Positions 43,308-43,317 of a stretch of DNA of 43,317 nucleotides are shown piece by piece. Where the stretch lies: positions 1 through 43,317 of IMG/VR virus record IMGVR_UViG_3300050821_005623, one strand, 5' to 3'. The notes under the pieces are model-generated. The model was not told the DNA's origin. It saw only the letters and a list, made by a program, of their open reading frames with translations, and ran no database searches. Position numbers and translations under genes: made by a program. How positions within the stretch are numbered: the first letter of the stretch is position 1; each line of letters opens with the position of its first letter. This stretch comes from a virus.

Positions 43308-43317
43308 GAACGGGGTT
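43092..43317 (-). CDS. Virion protein, 3' part of the gene that crosses the window ends
   Basis: Leftward frame open from base 43317, with 74 full codons after the split one, starting TPFSFRFGNASGS and ending GTSLDLLVNVT, stop TGA at 43092-43094. In circular form it joins in frame to bases 1-266. The half is of the same type as the 5' part: beta-rich and Ser/Gly/Asn-rich (NPSGNAFVISAFPSG). There is no start codon of its own near 43317, which supports the joining. Confidence 0.8.
   Translation of the reverse strand, partial: TPFSFRFGNASGSAVNLKFAATNPSGNAFVISAFPSGSAAINMVSTGISVPAGTNAMFSGNSYGTSLDLLVNVT

Larger units (their letters stand above)
1..43317. repeat. Dispersed CTAG-centred palindromic motif, about 139 sites
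   Basis: I found about 139 CTAG tetramers by hand. About 61 are followed by AA (random about 9) and 27 by GT; mirror-wise about 50 are preceded by TT and 27 by AC. The consensus is (TT or AC)CTAG(AA or GT), often with G and C outside, as GTTCTAGAAC or GACCTAGAAC. Sites occur in genes of both directions, in all reading phases, at stop codons (268, 6652, 8427, 24640, 31474, 32189) and between genes, on average about every 310 bases. The tailspike gene is nearly empty of them. A genome-wide protein-binding or processing signal is likely. Confidence 0.75.

Noticed and set aside
1-43317. CRISPR array, insertion sequence, integrase or rRNA
   Set aside because: None seen: no regularly spaced identical repeats, no transposase or recombinase motifs, no rRNA-like sequence.

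Overview
The window reads as the complete, circularly closed (or circularly permuted) genome of a short-tailed tailed phage, a podovirus-like Caudoviricetes. The main reason is that one leftward reading frame starts at 266, runs off base 1, and continues in the same frame from base 43317 down to a stop at 43092. The two ends therefore cut a single 163-residue gene. Terminase, portal, scaffold and capsid genes, a podovirus-type adaptor and nozzle, a tailspike, collar-domain fibres and giant ejection-type proteins are present. There is no tape-measure gene, integrase, DNA polymerase, primase or replicative helicase. The host cannot be named. A lipoprotein signal peptide, twin-arginine leaders and a GH25 muramidase suggest a diderm bacterium.

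Layout. (A) The late module is leftward from 17458 through base 1 and on from 43317 to 31329. In order it holds a small acidic protein, TerL, a zinc-ribbon protein, a Tat-leader protein carrying a copy of the capsid N-terminus, portal, several very small genes, scaffold, major capsid protein, three small head proteins, adaptor, nozzle, a beta-domain virion protein, tailspike, a 653-residue repeat protein, a collar fibre and the junction-spanning gene. After one gene on the opposite strand it continues with a Gly-rich ejection protein, YcaO, TfuA, a 359-residue protein, a 1519-residue giant protein, small DNA-binding-like, basic and membrane proteins, and a second collar fibre. (B) The rightward early module begins at about 17.5 kb with two small proteins, about 1.1 kb of gene-free but hairpin-rich DNA, an unknown protein, a SAP-AAA+ ATPase with a partner protein, and a run of small genes. 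(C) A leftward lysis and accessory block (27578 to 23156) holds the muramidase, holin-like and spanin-like proteins, with two rightward membrane genes inside it. (D) A second rightward block (27659 to 31345) holds an HTH protein, an ERF annealase, a DEDD exonuclease, a RusA-like resolvase and a second Tat-leader protein that copies a virion domain.

Four things stand out. First, a YcaO-TfuA pair, the enzymes that install backbone thioamides or azolines, sits inside the virion operon, translationally coupled to a Gly/Ser-rich ejection protein. Second, a CTAG-centred palindrome of the form (TT or AC)CTAG(AA or GT) is scattered over the whole genome in every reading phase and on both arms. Third, two genes join closely similar Tat-like leaders to pieces of the phage's own virion proteins. 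Fourth, the 17970-19064 region is packed with perfect inverted repeats.

Functions are inferred from motifs read by eye. No database search or folding program was run, and all counts are hand counts.
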